Assembly (NCBI RefSeq): GCF_047238305.1
Contig: NZ_JBDFMO010000001.1
Coordinates: 310,001-374,000, forward strand
DNA: 64,000 bases
DNA from: Ferdinandcohnia sp047238305
GTDB taxonomy: Bacteria; Bacillota; Bacilli; Bacillales; Bacillaceae_L
Reading direction: 5' to 3'
Shown: piece after piece, positions 51,359 through 59,156 of the stretch
Numbering within the stretch: position 1 is the first letter of the stretch
How the letters are laid out: each line of letters opens with the position of its first letter
The notes under the pieces: model-generated
Seen by the model: only the letters and a program-made list of their open reading frames with translations
Databases searched by the model: none
What the model was told of the DNA's origin: nothing
Translations under genes and position numbers: made by a program

Positions 51359-53038
51359 CTAAATTGAATGAGTCACTGGATTTTCTGCTCCTCGCAAATC
51401 TTTTGCAACTATTATTCGTGGGGTATAATTTAGTGTGCGCATTTTTGTTAGCCATTCTATAATTTCAATTTTAAAGTATATAGATCTAATTTTTGAAAAG
51501 TCTATAGATCCATCTTGTTGAAAAATGCTCGAAATTTTCGTTACAAACAGCATCGATACAGTATTAATTTTATATATATCATATTCCTCTAGTACATCCC
51601 TGTGAATATTAAAGATATCAGCACTGTGTAATGATTGTTGAATACAATATCGTAATTCTGGGGTATTACCTATTTTAACGTGTATTAACTCATCATTTTC
51701 TTGACTGTATAAATCTGCAAATTCAACACTTTTAAAGATTCTATGTAGGCTTTTTCTATCTAGTAACGTATATCTATATTCATTTTCTAAATATATGTTA
51801 TAAGGATATTCTGTATATGTAACTTGATCATATATATCAGGGCTAGCAGCTTGAATCTCTCTTCCTCTTTCCACTACCGTATCTAGAAGATTATAATTTT
51901 CATCATACGTAACAAATTCATTAACCTTAAGAATTTCACGTTCAATAAATTCCATATATGACTCATTAAAACTAGCCCATTTTCCTTTATATAGACAGTA
52001 ATTCTTACCACGATATTCCGTTATAAAATCCAATACCCTCATCAAAGGAAGTTGTCTATTCCTTCTTGAAGCTGGTCTAATTGAAACCCTAGATATATCA
52101 TCACATTCTGTCTCAATTAAGATAGCTGCAATACTTTCAATAGTATATGAATCTATGATATAACTTTTTTTATAGACTATCTCAATCTGGTCATCATTAG
52201 CAGGTTCTATAAAAATATCACCATCATCTTCTATATAATATGATAAAGTAACACTAGAATCTTCCTCTAATATTCCATTAAGTAAGCTTCTATTTAAATC
52301 TGCAATCATTGGTACATTATCTTCATTGTTTTTAAGAAAATTCATTCTTGGTAAACTACCTGACTTTTCTTCATTTAATAATAAAAAGTGTAACTCATGG
52401 ACAATATCCAAAATATCATTAGGGTTATAGTCATTGACATTCAGTTTTACTGCTGAGCCAAACTTCATTTTATCTTCATACTCATGTAATAAAAATTCCG
52501 AGTATTTTTCTTTCAAACTAATCTTACTAACGAGCAATTCATGACTTTCTCCGATTTCTGACGTTACAAATGAATTAACATTATATTGGGTAAGGGATTT
52601 GTTTTTAGTTTGCTTAAAAAATTTCGCAGACTTTATTTCTATTGAACTTTCATCATGTATTATCTCTGCTATATCAAACCCAAAATCCATATCTGCTGTA
52701 TTACTTGCGTAGCTGTGTCCCCTTCCAAGAGATATAGCAAATACGTTTCCTTCTATTTCAATAATGATCATACCAAAAGCCGATTCAACTGACTTAGTAT
52801 TTTTTGAATTATCTCCAAAATAGCCCCCCCAATACTTAGCCCACTCTATTTCCACCAAATCCTCAGAATCTAATTTAAAAAAGAAATCAACTCTCATTGA
52901 GGCATTTTTTTCTTCACCATCAATAATTCTAGTGCTATTATAGTTGATAGACTCTCCTACTCGTTCCATCCCCTTTTCTATCAAATCAGCAATAAAGTTC
53001 TCTCTGGTAACGAATTGCTTATATATACTAAACTCCAC
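51359..53038 (-). CDS. TIGR04141/DUF6119-like sporadically distributed protein
   Basis: 559 residues from a GTG with GGGGG ahead. Recognised by VFAISLGRGHSYASNTADMDFGFDIA (about 97-122), the family segment where a Gly-rich loop lies ahead of an FGxxxA motif, and the downstream SAKFFKQTKNKSLTQYNVNSFV. The C-terminal 200 residues contain a stretch EYPYNIYLENEYRYTLLDRKSLHRIF, possibly nuclease-like but without an obvious catalytic triad. Proteins of this kind are sporadic in defence islands and mobile elements and have no settled activity. It precedes the Shedu gene in the same direction by about 150 bp. Confidence 0.6.
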   Translation of the reverse strand: MEFSIYKQFVTRENFIADLIEKGMERVGESINYNSTRIIDGEEKNASMRVDFFFKLDSEDLVEIEWAKYWGGYFGDNSKNTKSVESAFGMIIIEIEGNVFAISLGRGHSYASNTADMDFGFDIAEIIHDESSIEIKSAKFFKQTKNKSLTQYNVNSFVTSEIGESHELLVSKISLKEKYSEFLLHEYEDKMKFGSAVKLNVNDYNPNDILDIVHELHFLLLNEEKSGSLPRMNFLKNNEDNVPMIADLNRSLLNGILEEDSSVTLSYYIEDDGDIFIEPANDDQIEIVYKKSYIIDSYTIESIAAILIETECDDISRVSIRPASRRNRQLPLMRVLDFITEYRGKNYCLYKGKWASFNESYMEFIEREILKVNEFVTYDENYNLLDTVVERGREIQAASPDIYDQVTYTEYPYNIYLENEYRYTLLDRKSLHRIFKSVEFADLYSQENDELIHVKIGNTPELRYCIQQSLHSADIFNIHRDVLEEYDIYKINTVSMLFVTKISSIFQQDGSIDFSKIRSIYFKIEIIEWLTKMRTLNYTPRIIVAKDLRGAENPVTHSI

Positions 53039-53095
53039 TTAAAAACCCCCAATTTTTAAAACAATCTCTATCTATTTAGTAATAAATTGATTCTA

Positions 53096-53727
53096 CTAAT
53101 TTTGATAGTTGAACTGTTCTTTCTTAATTCTGATCTGGCAAATACATCTTCTACAACGGCAACAATGCCTAACATCATTCGGCATATTCTCATACCACTT
53201 CACAACTAAATCAACCAATTCCTGCAGATCTACCAATCTCACAGAATTATGTTTAGCTACCGCTTCAGCTTGTGAAGTAAATCCACCTGTTGAAACAAAT
53301 AAACTATTAGCATCAATTGGATTTGCCACTAATAACTGCTGAATCTCTGGTGCGGATGCAGAAGACTTACGATGCTTTACTTGGACTTTAATAATGGGCT
53401 TTTCAAATCCAAAGGCATCTTTATATGCTAATACATCTACACCGCCATCTGGGCCCTTTGGACTTACCTGAATGTTGTAATCCATCGCTTGTAAAAGTCC
53501 TCCAACCAGGTCTTGCATTTGCCATGGGTCAAGTTTATCAACTTTGTCTTGTACCATGACCAAGGCTTTATTAACCAGGTCTTCTATTATTTCACTTTCT
53601 TCAACTTCATCTGTTTCCTCAGGCTCAAAAAAAGGGTACTCTAATAGTTTTTCAATCTCGCTTCCCCAATCATCTACACGAAACACTGTTAATACCGAAC
53701 CTAAACTCTTCTTAGCTGCCGAAAAGA
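53096..53727 (-). pseudogene. Mrr-like restriction endonuclease, N-terminus cut off at a REP element
   Basis: The coding frame continues upstream of the GTG at 53686 to the edge of REP copy 6 (SFFSAAKKSLGSVLTVFRVDDWG), and a stop codon lies inside the REP, so the natural start has been lost. What remains has the Mrr catalytic domain: DPWQMQDLVGGLLQAMDY, PDGGVDVLAY with Asp and IKVQVKHRKS with Gln-x-Lys, then FVSTGGFTSQA. A short Cys cluster (HCCRCRRCICQ) follows at the end. Full-length relatives carry an N-terminal DNA-binding part. Without it the protein is probably inactive, although a GTG start is possible. Confidence 0.65.
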
Positions 53728-53783
53728 AGGACCTGACCCCCAGTGTGCAAACGCTTTAGTACGATGGGGGTCAGGCCCTTTAA
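53726..53783. repeat. REP-like hairpin, copy 6
   Basis: GGACCTGACCCCC and GGGGGTCAGGCCC around AGTGTGCAAACGCTTTAGTACGAT, at the broken 5' end of the Mrr-like gene. Confidence 0.85.
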
Positions 53784-53806
53784 TTTGAGAAATCATTATT
53801 CGTTGA

Positions 53807-54169
53807 CTATAAAAAGTTGTTTTTTTTAATCCGCATTTCAACCACATTTCTGTTGCCAGTGTATCTATGTTCAAGCAATCCCTTGTGGACCATCCAAGCT
53901 GCAACATGACTTGCTAGTTTAGGAGGGCGCTTAAGTTCCGTCTCAAAGAAATAGCGGAGCCCACCAGGAGTCGTTTTTTCCATCGAGCCGTCAAAACGGA
54001 ACCAATCTCGATCGTTGAAATGAGCTATAATCCTATCAATATCGCTAACTTTAAATTTCATCGAAGTCTTTTTAGTTGGCCCCATAATAATCATAAGGTT
54101 GTCTCCAAAAATCTCTGCATCGAACTTAGTAGCATTAGCCCCATAACTTAGTGTCTTTATTTCCTCCAT
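53807..54169 (-). CDS. Hypothetical 120-residue protein
   Basis: Not recognised. Soluble, with segments KKTSMKFKVSDIDRIIAHFNDRDWFRFDG and LRYFFETELKRPPKLASHVAAWMVHKGLLEHRYTGN; the second part looks like a small winged-helix or helical motif. It begins five bases after the stop of a 51-residue gene with which it is probably translated, and ends next to REP copy 6. The context is the edge of the defence island. Function open. Confidence 0.5.
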   Translation of the reverse strand: MEEIKTLSYGANATKFDAEIFGDNLMIIMGPTKKTSMKFKVSDIDRIIAHFNDRDWFRFDGSMEKTTPGGLRYFFETELKRPPKLASHVAAWMVHKGLLEHRYTGNRNVVEMRIKKNNFL

Positions 54170-54174
54170 AGCAT

Positions 54175-54330
54175 TTATTTACCTCGTTTTTCAGACTCTT
54201 TCCGGATTGTTCCAATCTTTTTATCACTTCTAGTGTCTCTGCCATCCGGATTTCTAATCGTTCCGGGGGGAAGGCCATTTTTCTTCTCAAATGTTCCTAC
54301 AGTGCAATCGCTTCTTACCTTTCTCGCCAT
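54175..54330 (-). CDS. Small hypothetical basic protein, 51 residues
   Basis: ATG at 54330 after a perfect AGGAGG seven bases ahead, stop TAA at 54177-54175. The product MARKVRSDCTVGTFEKKN, then GLPPGTIRNPDGRDTRSDKK and IGTIRKESEKRGK, is short, basic and polar with a Gly-Thr pattern repeated as VGTF, PGTI and IGTI. No family recognised. The next gene starts five bases later. Confidence 0.6.
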   Translation of the reverse strand: MARKVRSDCTVGTFEKKNGLPPGTIRNPDGRDTRSDKKIGTIRKESEKRGK

Positions 54331-54864
54331 ATTTATATCCTCCTAATATATTTTCCTTTAGTAATAATTTCCTATATTATCAAATAAGTGTCAAGTCCAA
54401 GCTTAAGGTTTGAATATAGGCTATAAATTCCTGCTTAGAGGTACATTTACATAGACCTCATACAAGAGCAGGTCCTGCCCCCCAATGTAATTGGCTTATT
54501 GCATCTTTTAAATTTTTAAATTCTGTTTTCCCATTAAAAGCTCCGTAATACCCTTACTTCTAGCTATAAACTCCCTTTATCTATTCTCGTTGTTTTTGAA
54601 CCTTACCTATAAATTATTAAATTTTTAAGAAGTAATTAAAATAAATAAGAACGTGAATTTGGTTAAGAGTTTCTTTAACTAATTCACATTCTTTTTCTTT
54701 TTAAAATCATTTCGTTTTTTCGAGCTTTTTTCACACTTTTTTCTCAATTGTTGATATGAAACCCTGATGGGGTATTTATTCACACTTTTATACACAATTT
54801 CTATTTTAACTATGGATGAATTGCGGAAAAAGTCTATCTTATCTTTAAAGTTTTTAATGGTTTG
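54331..54864. other. Gene-free stretch with a degraded REP half and a terminator-like hairpin
   Basis: 54466-54500 (AGCAGGTCCTGCCCCCCAATG) looks like a single decayed arm and loop of the REP element. An imperfect hairpin at 54647-54692 (AAGAACGTGAATT and AATTCACATTCTT) with A/T tails can terminate the methyltransferase gene transcript. No coding frame was supported. Confidence 0.5.
54647..54692 (-). terminator. Imperfect terminator downstream of the rRNA methyltransferase gene
   Basis: Arms AAGAACGTGAATTTGGTTAA and TTAACTAATTCACATTCTT pair with three mismatches around GAGTTTC. It lies about 170 bp past the methyltransferase stop. Confidence 0.5.
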
Positions 54865-56256
54865 TTACAATTTCAGCTCCAACCTCGCGACCGCTTCTAC
54901 ATGACTCGTATGCGGAAACATATCAACCGGCTGCACATACTCAACCTTGTAAAGCTTCGACAATACTTGAATATCCTTCGCTAAAGTTGATGGATTACAA
55001 GACACATACACCATTTTCTTCGGCTTCACTTTCAATACGGTTTGTAAGAATTGATCGTCGCAGCCGGTACGTGGTGGGTCGACGACAATAACGTCTGGGC
55101 GCCAGCCTTCGTTTACCCATTTTGGTAGGAGTTTTTCGGCTTTTCCTACGGCATAGGTTGCATTCCCAAAGCCATGTTTTTTGGCATTTTTTCTTGCGTC
55201 TTCGATGGCTTCTGGGATGATTTCGATTCCGCGGATTTCGGCTGCTCCGTCTGCAAGCCATAATCCAATCGTTCCGACTCCACAGTATGCATCGACGATT
55301 TTTTCCTTACCTGTTAATTGAGCTGCCTTTTTTACTTCGTCATATAATTTGACGGTTTGCTCTGGGTTTAGCTGGAAGAATGCACGAGCAGATAGCTCGA
55401 ATGAAAGGTCTCCTAGTGTTTCTTGGATAACCTCGCTTCCGTGTAAGTGAATCGATTCGTCGCCAAAAATGAGTGACGTTTTTTGTCCATTGATGTTTTG
55501 GATAATCGACTTTACTTCTGGCAAACGTTTTGTAATTTCATCGATTAATAAGTTTTTTCGCGGGATTTCTTTTTCTGCTGTAATTAAGACAAGCTGTACT
55601 TCTCCCGATTGAACGCCTACTCTTGTGACGATGGTGCGGACGAGCCCTTTACGATTTCGTTCATTATAAATTGATATTTTTAAATCCTGAAGGATCATTT
55701 TTACGGTTTGAGTGACTTTGCTTGTTGCTGGATGTTGGATCATGCAGTCTGCAATATCAATCAGTTTGTGTGAATTCAGTCCATAAAGTCCAGCTATCAC
55801 CTTTGTCTTTTCCATTCCAACCTGGAACTGACTCTTGTTTCGGTAATTCCATGGGTTTTCCATACCAATCGTTTCTTTAATATTGAGCTTTTCAATTGGT
55901 GTTTTACTATATCGTTCAAAAGCTTGAACGACGATGTCCCGCTTCTCTTTTAATTGCTGACGATAGTCTAAATGCTGCAGCTGACAGCCGCCACATAAAT
56001 CGTAGATTGGACATGGTGGTTTTACGCGATGCTCTGATTTTTTGCGGATTTTTTTAATCCTGCCTTCAGAGAATTTCGGATGAACTTTCGTTGCTTCGAC
56101 AACTACCTCTTCACCAGGTAGCGCCCCCGGTACGAAAACGACCTGCCTTTTAAAATAGCCGACGCCTTCTCCGTTGATTCCGAGTCTTTTTATTGTAAGG
56201 GGGAAAGTTTGTCCCACCTGTAATTTTGCTTGGTTTTCTTTTTGTTGTTTCATCAT
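54865..56256 (-). CDS. 23S rRNA (uracil-5-)-methyltransferase RlmD/TrmA family (YfjO-like)
   Basis: About 463 residues from the ATG at 56256; an in-frame ATG at 56304 overlaps the upstream gene and has no better ribosome site. TRAM domain (about 8-65, GQTFPLTIKRLGINGEGVGYFKRQVVFVPGALPGE), then an iron-sulfur cluster set CPIYDLCGGCQLQHL, motif I VDAYCGVGTIGLW, DPPRTGCDDQFL and the catalytic Cys in YVSCNPSTLAKD. It methylates uridine at C5 in 23S rRNA (U1939 and/or U747 in relatives). A one-gene neighbour relation with the AlkA-type glycosylase matches B. subtilis yfjO-yfjP. A remnant of a second copy lies at 39828-39903. Confidence 0.88.
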   Translation of the reverse strand: MMKQQKENQAKLQVGQTFPLTIKRLGINGEGVGYFKRQVVFVPGALPGEEVVVEATKVHPKFSEGRIKKIRKKSEHRVKPPCPIYDLCGGCQLQHLDYRQQLKEKRDIVVQAFERYSKTPIEKLNIKETIGMENPWNYRNKSQFQVGMEKTKVIAGLYGLNSHKLIDIADCMIQHPATSKVTQTVKMILQDLKISIYNERNRKGLVRTIVTRVGVQSGEVQLVLITAEKEIPRKNLLIDEITKRLPEVKSIIQNINGQKTSLIFGDESIHLHGSEVIQETLGDLSFELSARAFFQLNPEQTVKLYDEVKKAAQLTGKEKIVDAYCGVGTIGLWLADGAAEIRGIEIIPEAIEDARKNAKKHGFGNATYAVGKAEKLLPKWVNEGWRPDVIVVDPPRTGCDDQFLQTVLKVKPKKMVYVSCNPSTLAKDIQVLSKLYKVEYVQPVDMFPHTSHVEAVARLELKL

Positions 56257-56269
56257 TACACACAACTTT

Positions 56270-57136
56270 CTATTCGATGCTTCGCCATAAATACAAGGAG
56301 GCATAGCTTAAGTATGGCTCCCATGGCTTGCTGTATTCTTCCATTTGTTCATAGGTTGGCTTTTTTTCAAGATTGTATAATTTTTTGATGGCATTTTGGA
56401 TTCCGATATCTGCCATCGGGAAGAGATTTGGTCGTCCCAATGCGAATAAAAGAAAATTTTCTGCCGTCCATTTTCCAATTCCGCGAATTTTTACGAGCGT
56501 GTCCATGACCTCTTCATCGATTTTTGCTTGAAGATCCGGAAGGGTTAGCACTCCGGAGGCAATCAATTTCGATGTATCAATGACATATTCCGCCTTCCGA
56601 CCACTAAACTGCAACTCCCTCAAGTCTGAAACAGACAACTGAGCTATTTTTTCAGGGCGAGGATGAATCCACGTTCCTTCGATTTCTTCGCCAAATGTGG
56701 TCACAAATCTTGATGTGAGTGTGTGTGCAAAAGTCATATTGAGTTGCTGATGGATGATAGACTTCATCAAGGAAAAATACGGATCGAAATCTAAGACCAA
56801 TGGTGTTCCACGATGTTCTAAGAAAATATCTTTAAGGTCTGTTTGTAGATAATGTTCTTGGATTTCCTGAAGCGGTACGTCCCATTGAAAAATGTGAGAC
56901 ACTCGCTGCAACGCATACTCCATTGAATCTTTATGATAGCCTGTGACTACGAAACTTGGTTCATCTGTTGTACCAGTTGCTTTAACCGTGATAACCACGG
57001 GTTCATTTTTAATATAAAAAGGCACCTTCACAGAGCGTTCATCTTTATTCAATTGGTTAGTCGGATTTATCGATAGCCGTTCTAGGACACGATCAAAATC
57101 ATATGGTGGCTGTACATGCACTGTTTTCTCCCACAT
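56270..57136 (-). CDS. DNA-3-methyladenine glycosylase II (AlkA/YfjP-like)
   Basis: 288 residues. N-terminal TBP-like fold (about 1-105) then the HhH-GPD domain: FSLMKSIIHQQLNMTFAHTLTSRF, the helix-hairpin-helix VKIRGIGKWTAENFLLFALGRPNLFPMADIGI with the catalytic Asp in ADIG. It removes alkylated purines from DNA. The last bases overlap the longer frame of the methyltransferase gene, showing close linkage. GAGG lies ahead of the ATG. Confidence 0.88.
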   Translation of the reverse strand: MWEKTVHVQPPYDFDRVLERLSINPTNQLNKDERSVKVPFYIKNEPVVITVKATGTTDEPSFVVTGYHKDSMEYALQRVSHIFQWDVPLQEIQEHYLQTDLKDIFLEHRGTPLVLDFDPYFSLMKSIIHQQLNMTFAHTLTSRFVTTFGEEIEGTWIHPRPEKIAQLSVSDLRELQFSGRKAEYVIDTSKLIASGVLTLPDLQAKIDEEVMDTLVKIRGIGKWTAENFLLFALGRPNLFPMADIGIQNAIKKLYNLEKKPTYEQMEEYSKPWEPYLSYASLYLWRSIE

Positions 57137-57193
57137 GGTACCAACCTCAATTCATAAGTGTTAGTACACATTATACCATTTGAGCGCAAAAAA

Positions 57194-57217
57194 AATCCCC
57201 CTGCACGCAAGAGGATT
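57194..57217 (-). terminator. Terminator after the cupin gene
   Basis: AATCCCCCT and AGAGGATT arms around GCACGCA, with TTTTTTTTG on the minus strand, eight bases after the cupin stop. Confidence 0.6.
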
Positions 57218-57224
57218 CGTATGT

Positions 57225-57536
57225 TTATTTGTTTAATAGATCTTCACGAAGCGGTGTAAAGGTATCTAGTAAAATACCTTCTTCTAACGCTACAACCCCA
57301 TGTTTATGGTTTCCTGGAATAAAAATGGTTTCTCCTTGGGAAACCGTCGTTTGCTCACCTTCGATGGTAAACTGGAAACTTCCTTTCATGACATACGTGA
57401 GCTGCTCATGTGGATGGCTGTGTTGATAGCCTTCTGCACCCTTTTCAAAGTGAACTTCCATCATCATCACCGATTCACCCGGTGGGAATATTTTTCGTTT
57501 TACGCCTGGTTCGGCATTTTCCCATTCTCCAACCAT
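57225..57536 (-). CDS. Cupin domain protein
   Basis: 103 residues, a single small beta-barrel with the two cupin motifs: HFEKGAEGYQHSHPHEQLTYVMKGSFQF (His/His/Glu metal ligands) and GETIFIPGNHKHGVVALEEG. Such proteins are isomerases, sugar or amino-acid metabolising enzymes, or sensor parts; no specific reaction can be assigned. AAGGGGGAG precedes the ATG. It stands alone between the glycosylase gene and an SMR pair. Confidence 0.8.
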   Translation of the reverse strand: MVGEWENAEPGVKRKIFPPGESVMMMEVHFEKGAEGYQHSHPHEQLTYVMKGSFQFTIEGEQTTVSQGETIFIPGNHKHGVVALEEGILLDTFTPLREDLLNK

Positions 57537-57580
57537 GTCCTACTCCCCCTTATTATGTATTCCCTTACATTATAAAAGGA

Positions 57581-57604
57581 AATGCGCCTTTATTAAAGCG
57601 CATT
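57581..57604 (-). terminator. Hairpin at the end of the SMR pair
   Basis: AATGCGC and GCGCATT arms overlap the second SMR gene's stop codon, followed on the minus strand by TTTCCTTTT. Confidence 0.5.
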
Positions 57605-57952
57605 GGCTTTCGGATTTTCATTTTCCACTTCTTCTTTTTTCGAAGTGTTTAATAAAATGACGCCGCCGATAATGAAGACAATACCTGCTAGTTTTAGAGC
57701 GGTAAACACCTCATCCCACACAAGCGCTCCGATGATAGCCGTTAGTGCGGTTCCGACCCCAGACCAAATCGCATATGCCAAACTTAGTGGAAGAGTTTTA
57801 AGACATAAGGATAAACAATAGAATGCGAGTCCGTATCCCACGATAACACCGATTGACGGAAATAGAACGGTAAATCCATCTGACACTTTTAACATGGCGG
57901 TTGCAAAGATCTCACATATAATTGATATGGTTAATGCTAGATATCCCTTCAT
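57593..57952 (-). CDS. SMR-family small multidrug transporter, second of a pair
   Basis: 119 residues with four membrane helices: MKGYLALTISIICEIFATAMLKVSDGF with the conserved Glu in helix 1 and the LPLSLAYAIWSGVGTALTAIIG segment of helix 3. A longer charged C-terminus (KKEEVENENPKANAL) follows. It starts one base after its partner ends. Paired SMR genes encode heterodimeric exporters such as YkkCD, EbrAB or guanidinium exporters. Which substrate is exported is not clear. Confidence 0.88.
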   Translation of the reverse strand: MKGYLALTISIICEIFATAMLKVSDGFTVLFPSIGVIVGYGLAFYCLSLCLKTLPLSLAYAIWSGVGTALTAIIGALVWDEVFTALKLAGIVFIIGGVILLNTSKKEEVENENPKANAL

Positions 57953-58276
57953 TTAATGACCCCCTCCAATATTGAGTAAAATGACTCCCCCAATAATTAA
58001 CAGGAATCCAAGAATTTTTTTCATATCAATCGTTTCTTTATAGAGGATGATTCCGACTAATGCGGTTAGTGCGGTCCCTACTCCGGCCCAGATTGCATAT
58101 GCCACACCGAGTGGCAGTGTCTTTAGTGTTAGTGATAAAGCATAGAATGCTAGACCATATCCGACCATGACTCCCATTGAAGGCAGGAATTTTTTGAAGC
58201 CATCTGTTGCTTTCAGCATCGAACTGCCGAACACTTCACTCATAATGGCTATTAGTAAAAGAATGTATGCATTCAT
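57953..58276 (-). CDS. SMR-family small multidrug transporter, first of a pair
   Basis: 107 residues from the ATG at 58276, preceded by GGGGGA; the open frame to 58495 reads through a structured repeat and is not the gene. Helix 1 has LLLIAIMSEVFGSSMLKATDGF with the conserved Glu, and helix 3 has LPLGVAYAIWAGVGTALTALVG. Together with the gene at 57593-57952 it forms an adjacent SMR pair, probably a heterodimeric efflux pump. Confidence 0.88.
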   Translation of the reverse strand: MNAYILLLIAIMSEVFGSSMLKATDGFKKFLPSMGVMVGYGLAFYALSLTLKTLPLGVAYAIWAGVGTALTALVGIILYKETIDMKKILGFLLIIGGVILLNIGGGH

Positions 58277-58289
58277 GGTGATTCCCCCT

Positions 58290-58415
58290 ACAATCAAATG
58301 CGCCTTGGCGTATTTGCGCCCGATTTTTTTCGAGCCCGCTCGAAAAATTTCCTTTGAAAAATCGTGGCATCCGCCGGAGGCTTTAACTTTATTCAGCTGA
58401 ATAAAGTTAAAAGTG
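58290..58415. repeat. Structured repeat with three consecutive stem-loops in the SMR leader
   Basis: Three inverted repeats follow each other: 58297-58316 (AAATGCGCC and GGCGTATTT), 58324-58350 (TTTTTCGAG and CTCGAAAAA) and the 30-bp perfect palindrome at 58382-58411 with arms TTTAACTTTATTCAG. Between the second and the palindrome is CGTGGCATCCGCCGGAGGC. This order of elements looks like an interspersed Bacillaceae repeat I have seen in similar form elsewhere, but I cannot name it. It overlaps the non-coding 5' region of the SMR pair. Confidence 0.6.
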
Positions 58416-58553
58416 CCTTTCTCCATTTTACCTTCTATTTCAAATTTGTGGAATATAGGACCTCCGTTGTAGCGAAAATTACTTCTGTGGTACATTTTTC
58501 AATGATCCTCCTGAGCGTAAAATAAATGTTGCTCACATTAGGAGGAATGTAAC

Positions 58554-59066
58554 ATGAAAAAAATCGGACCTAAAGGGATGAAATGGCTAAAAATTATCCA
58601 CGTTTTTCTAGTCGTTTTATTTTTCGGAGGCATTTTAAGTTCTCTTTCATTAAATCTTTATCTTGATTTTACAGAATTTAATGAGTCCTATCTTGGATAT
58701 AAAACGATCGTAATTATCAGTGATCATATTGTGCGCTGGGGGGCAATTGGCACATTAGTAGTGGGACTTATCTATGGATTTTTTACAAACTGGGGATTCT
58801 TCAAGCATCGCTGGGTTGGCACGAAATTCGTGCTCTATATCATTCAAACGATTGTTGGGATCTTTATTATAGACAAGCTTATGGTCACAAATATGGAATT
58901 GCTTGAAACACAACGAGAAGTAGCCCTGACCAATCCTGAATTCATTCAAAATCACGTAATCAGACAATATGCAGTCTATTTTCAGATAGCTGTTACCACT
59001 TTTATTTTCATCATTTCCTATGTAAAACCGTGGCGGAAGAAAAAGGAAATACGTAAAAAGAGCTGA
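58554..59066 (+). CDS. Integral membrane protein of unknown function (DUF2269-like)
   Basis: 170 residues with four membrane helices: WLKIIHVFLVVLFFGGILSSLSLNLYL near the N-terminus, VRWGAIGTLVVGLIYGFF, WVGTKFVLYIIQTIVGIFII and FQIAVTTFIFIISYV. The pattern of a His-containing first helix and long loop resembles DUF2269 membrane proteins. GGAGG precedes the ATG. It lies between the SMR leader and a lipoprotein gene. Function unknown. Confidence 0.7.
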   Translation: MKKIGPKGMKWLKIIHVFLVVLFFGGILSSLSLNLYLDFTEFNESYLGYKTIVIISDHIVRWGAIGTLVVGLIYGFFTNWGFFKHRWVGTKFVLYIIQTIVGIFIIDKLMVTNMELLETQREVALTNPEFIQNHVIRQYAVYFQIAVTTFIFIISYVKPWRKKKEIRKKS

Positions 59067-59081
59067 ATCTACAGCTCTTTT
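59056..59081 (+). terminator. Terminator after the DUF2269-like gene
   Basis: AAAAGAGCT and AGCTCTTTT with a short loop, overlapping the stop codon. Confidence 0.65.
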
Positions 59082-59156
59082 ATTGTTTTTAGGCTATAAT
59101 TTGAAGATAATGTTAAGTAGTTATACATAAGAACAAAATGACAAGGAGTTTTTGCA

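Noticed and set aside
53701..53907. 68-residue minus-strand ORF
   Set aside because: It starts inside the 120-residue gene in another frame and reads through REP copy 6; the part KGPDPHRTKA is simply the REP sequence translated.
58277..58495. N-terminal extension of the first SMR protein
   Set aside because: It would translate a palindromic repeat; the ATG at 58276 has its own strong ribosome site and gives the normal SMR length.
58277..58500. Guanidine-I (ykkC) riboswitch in the SMR leader
   Set aside because: The conserved ykkC sequence blocks are not present; the region is explained by three inverted repeats.
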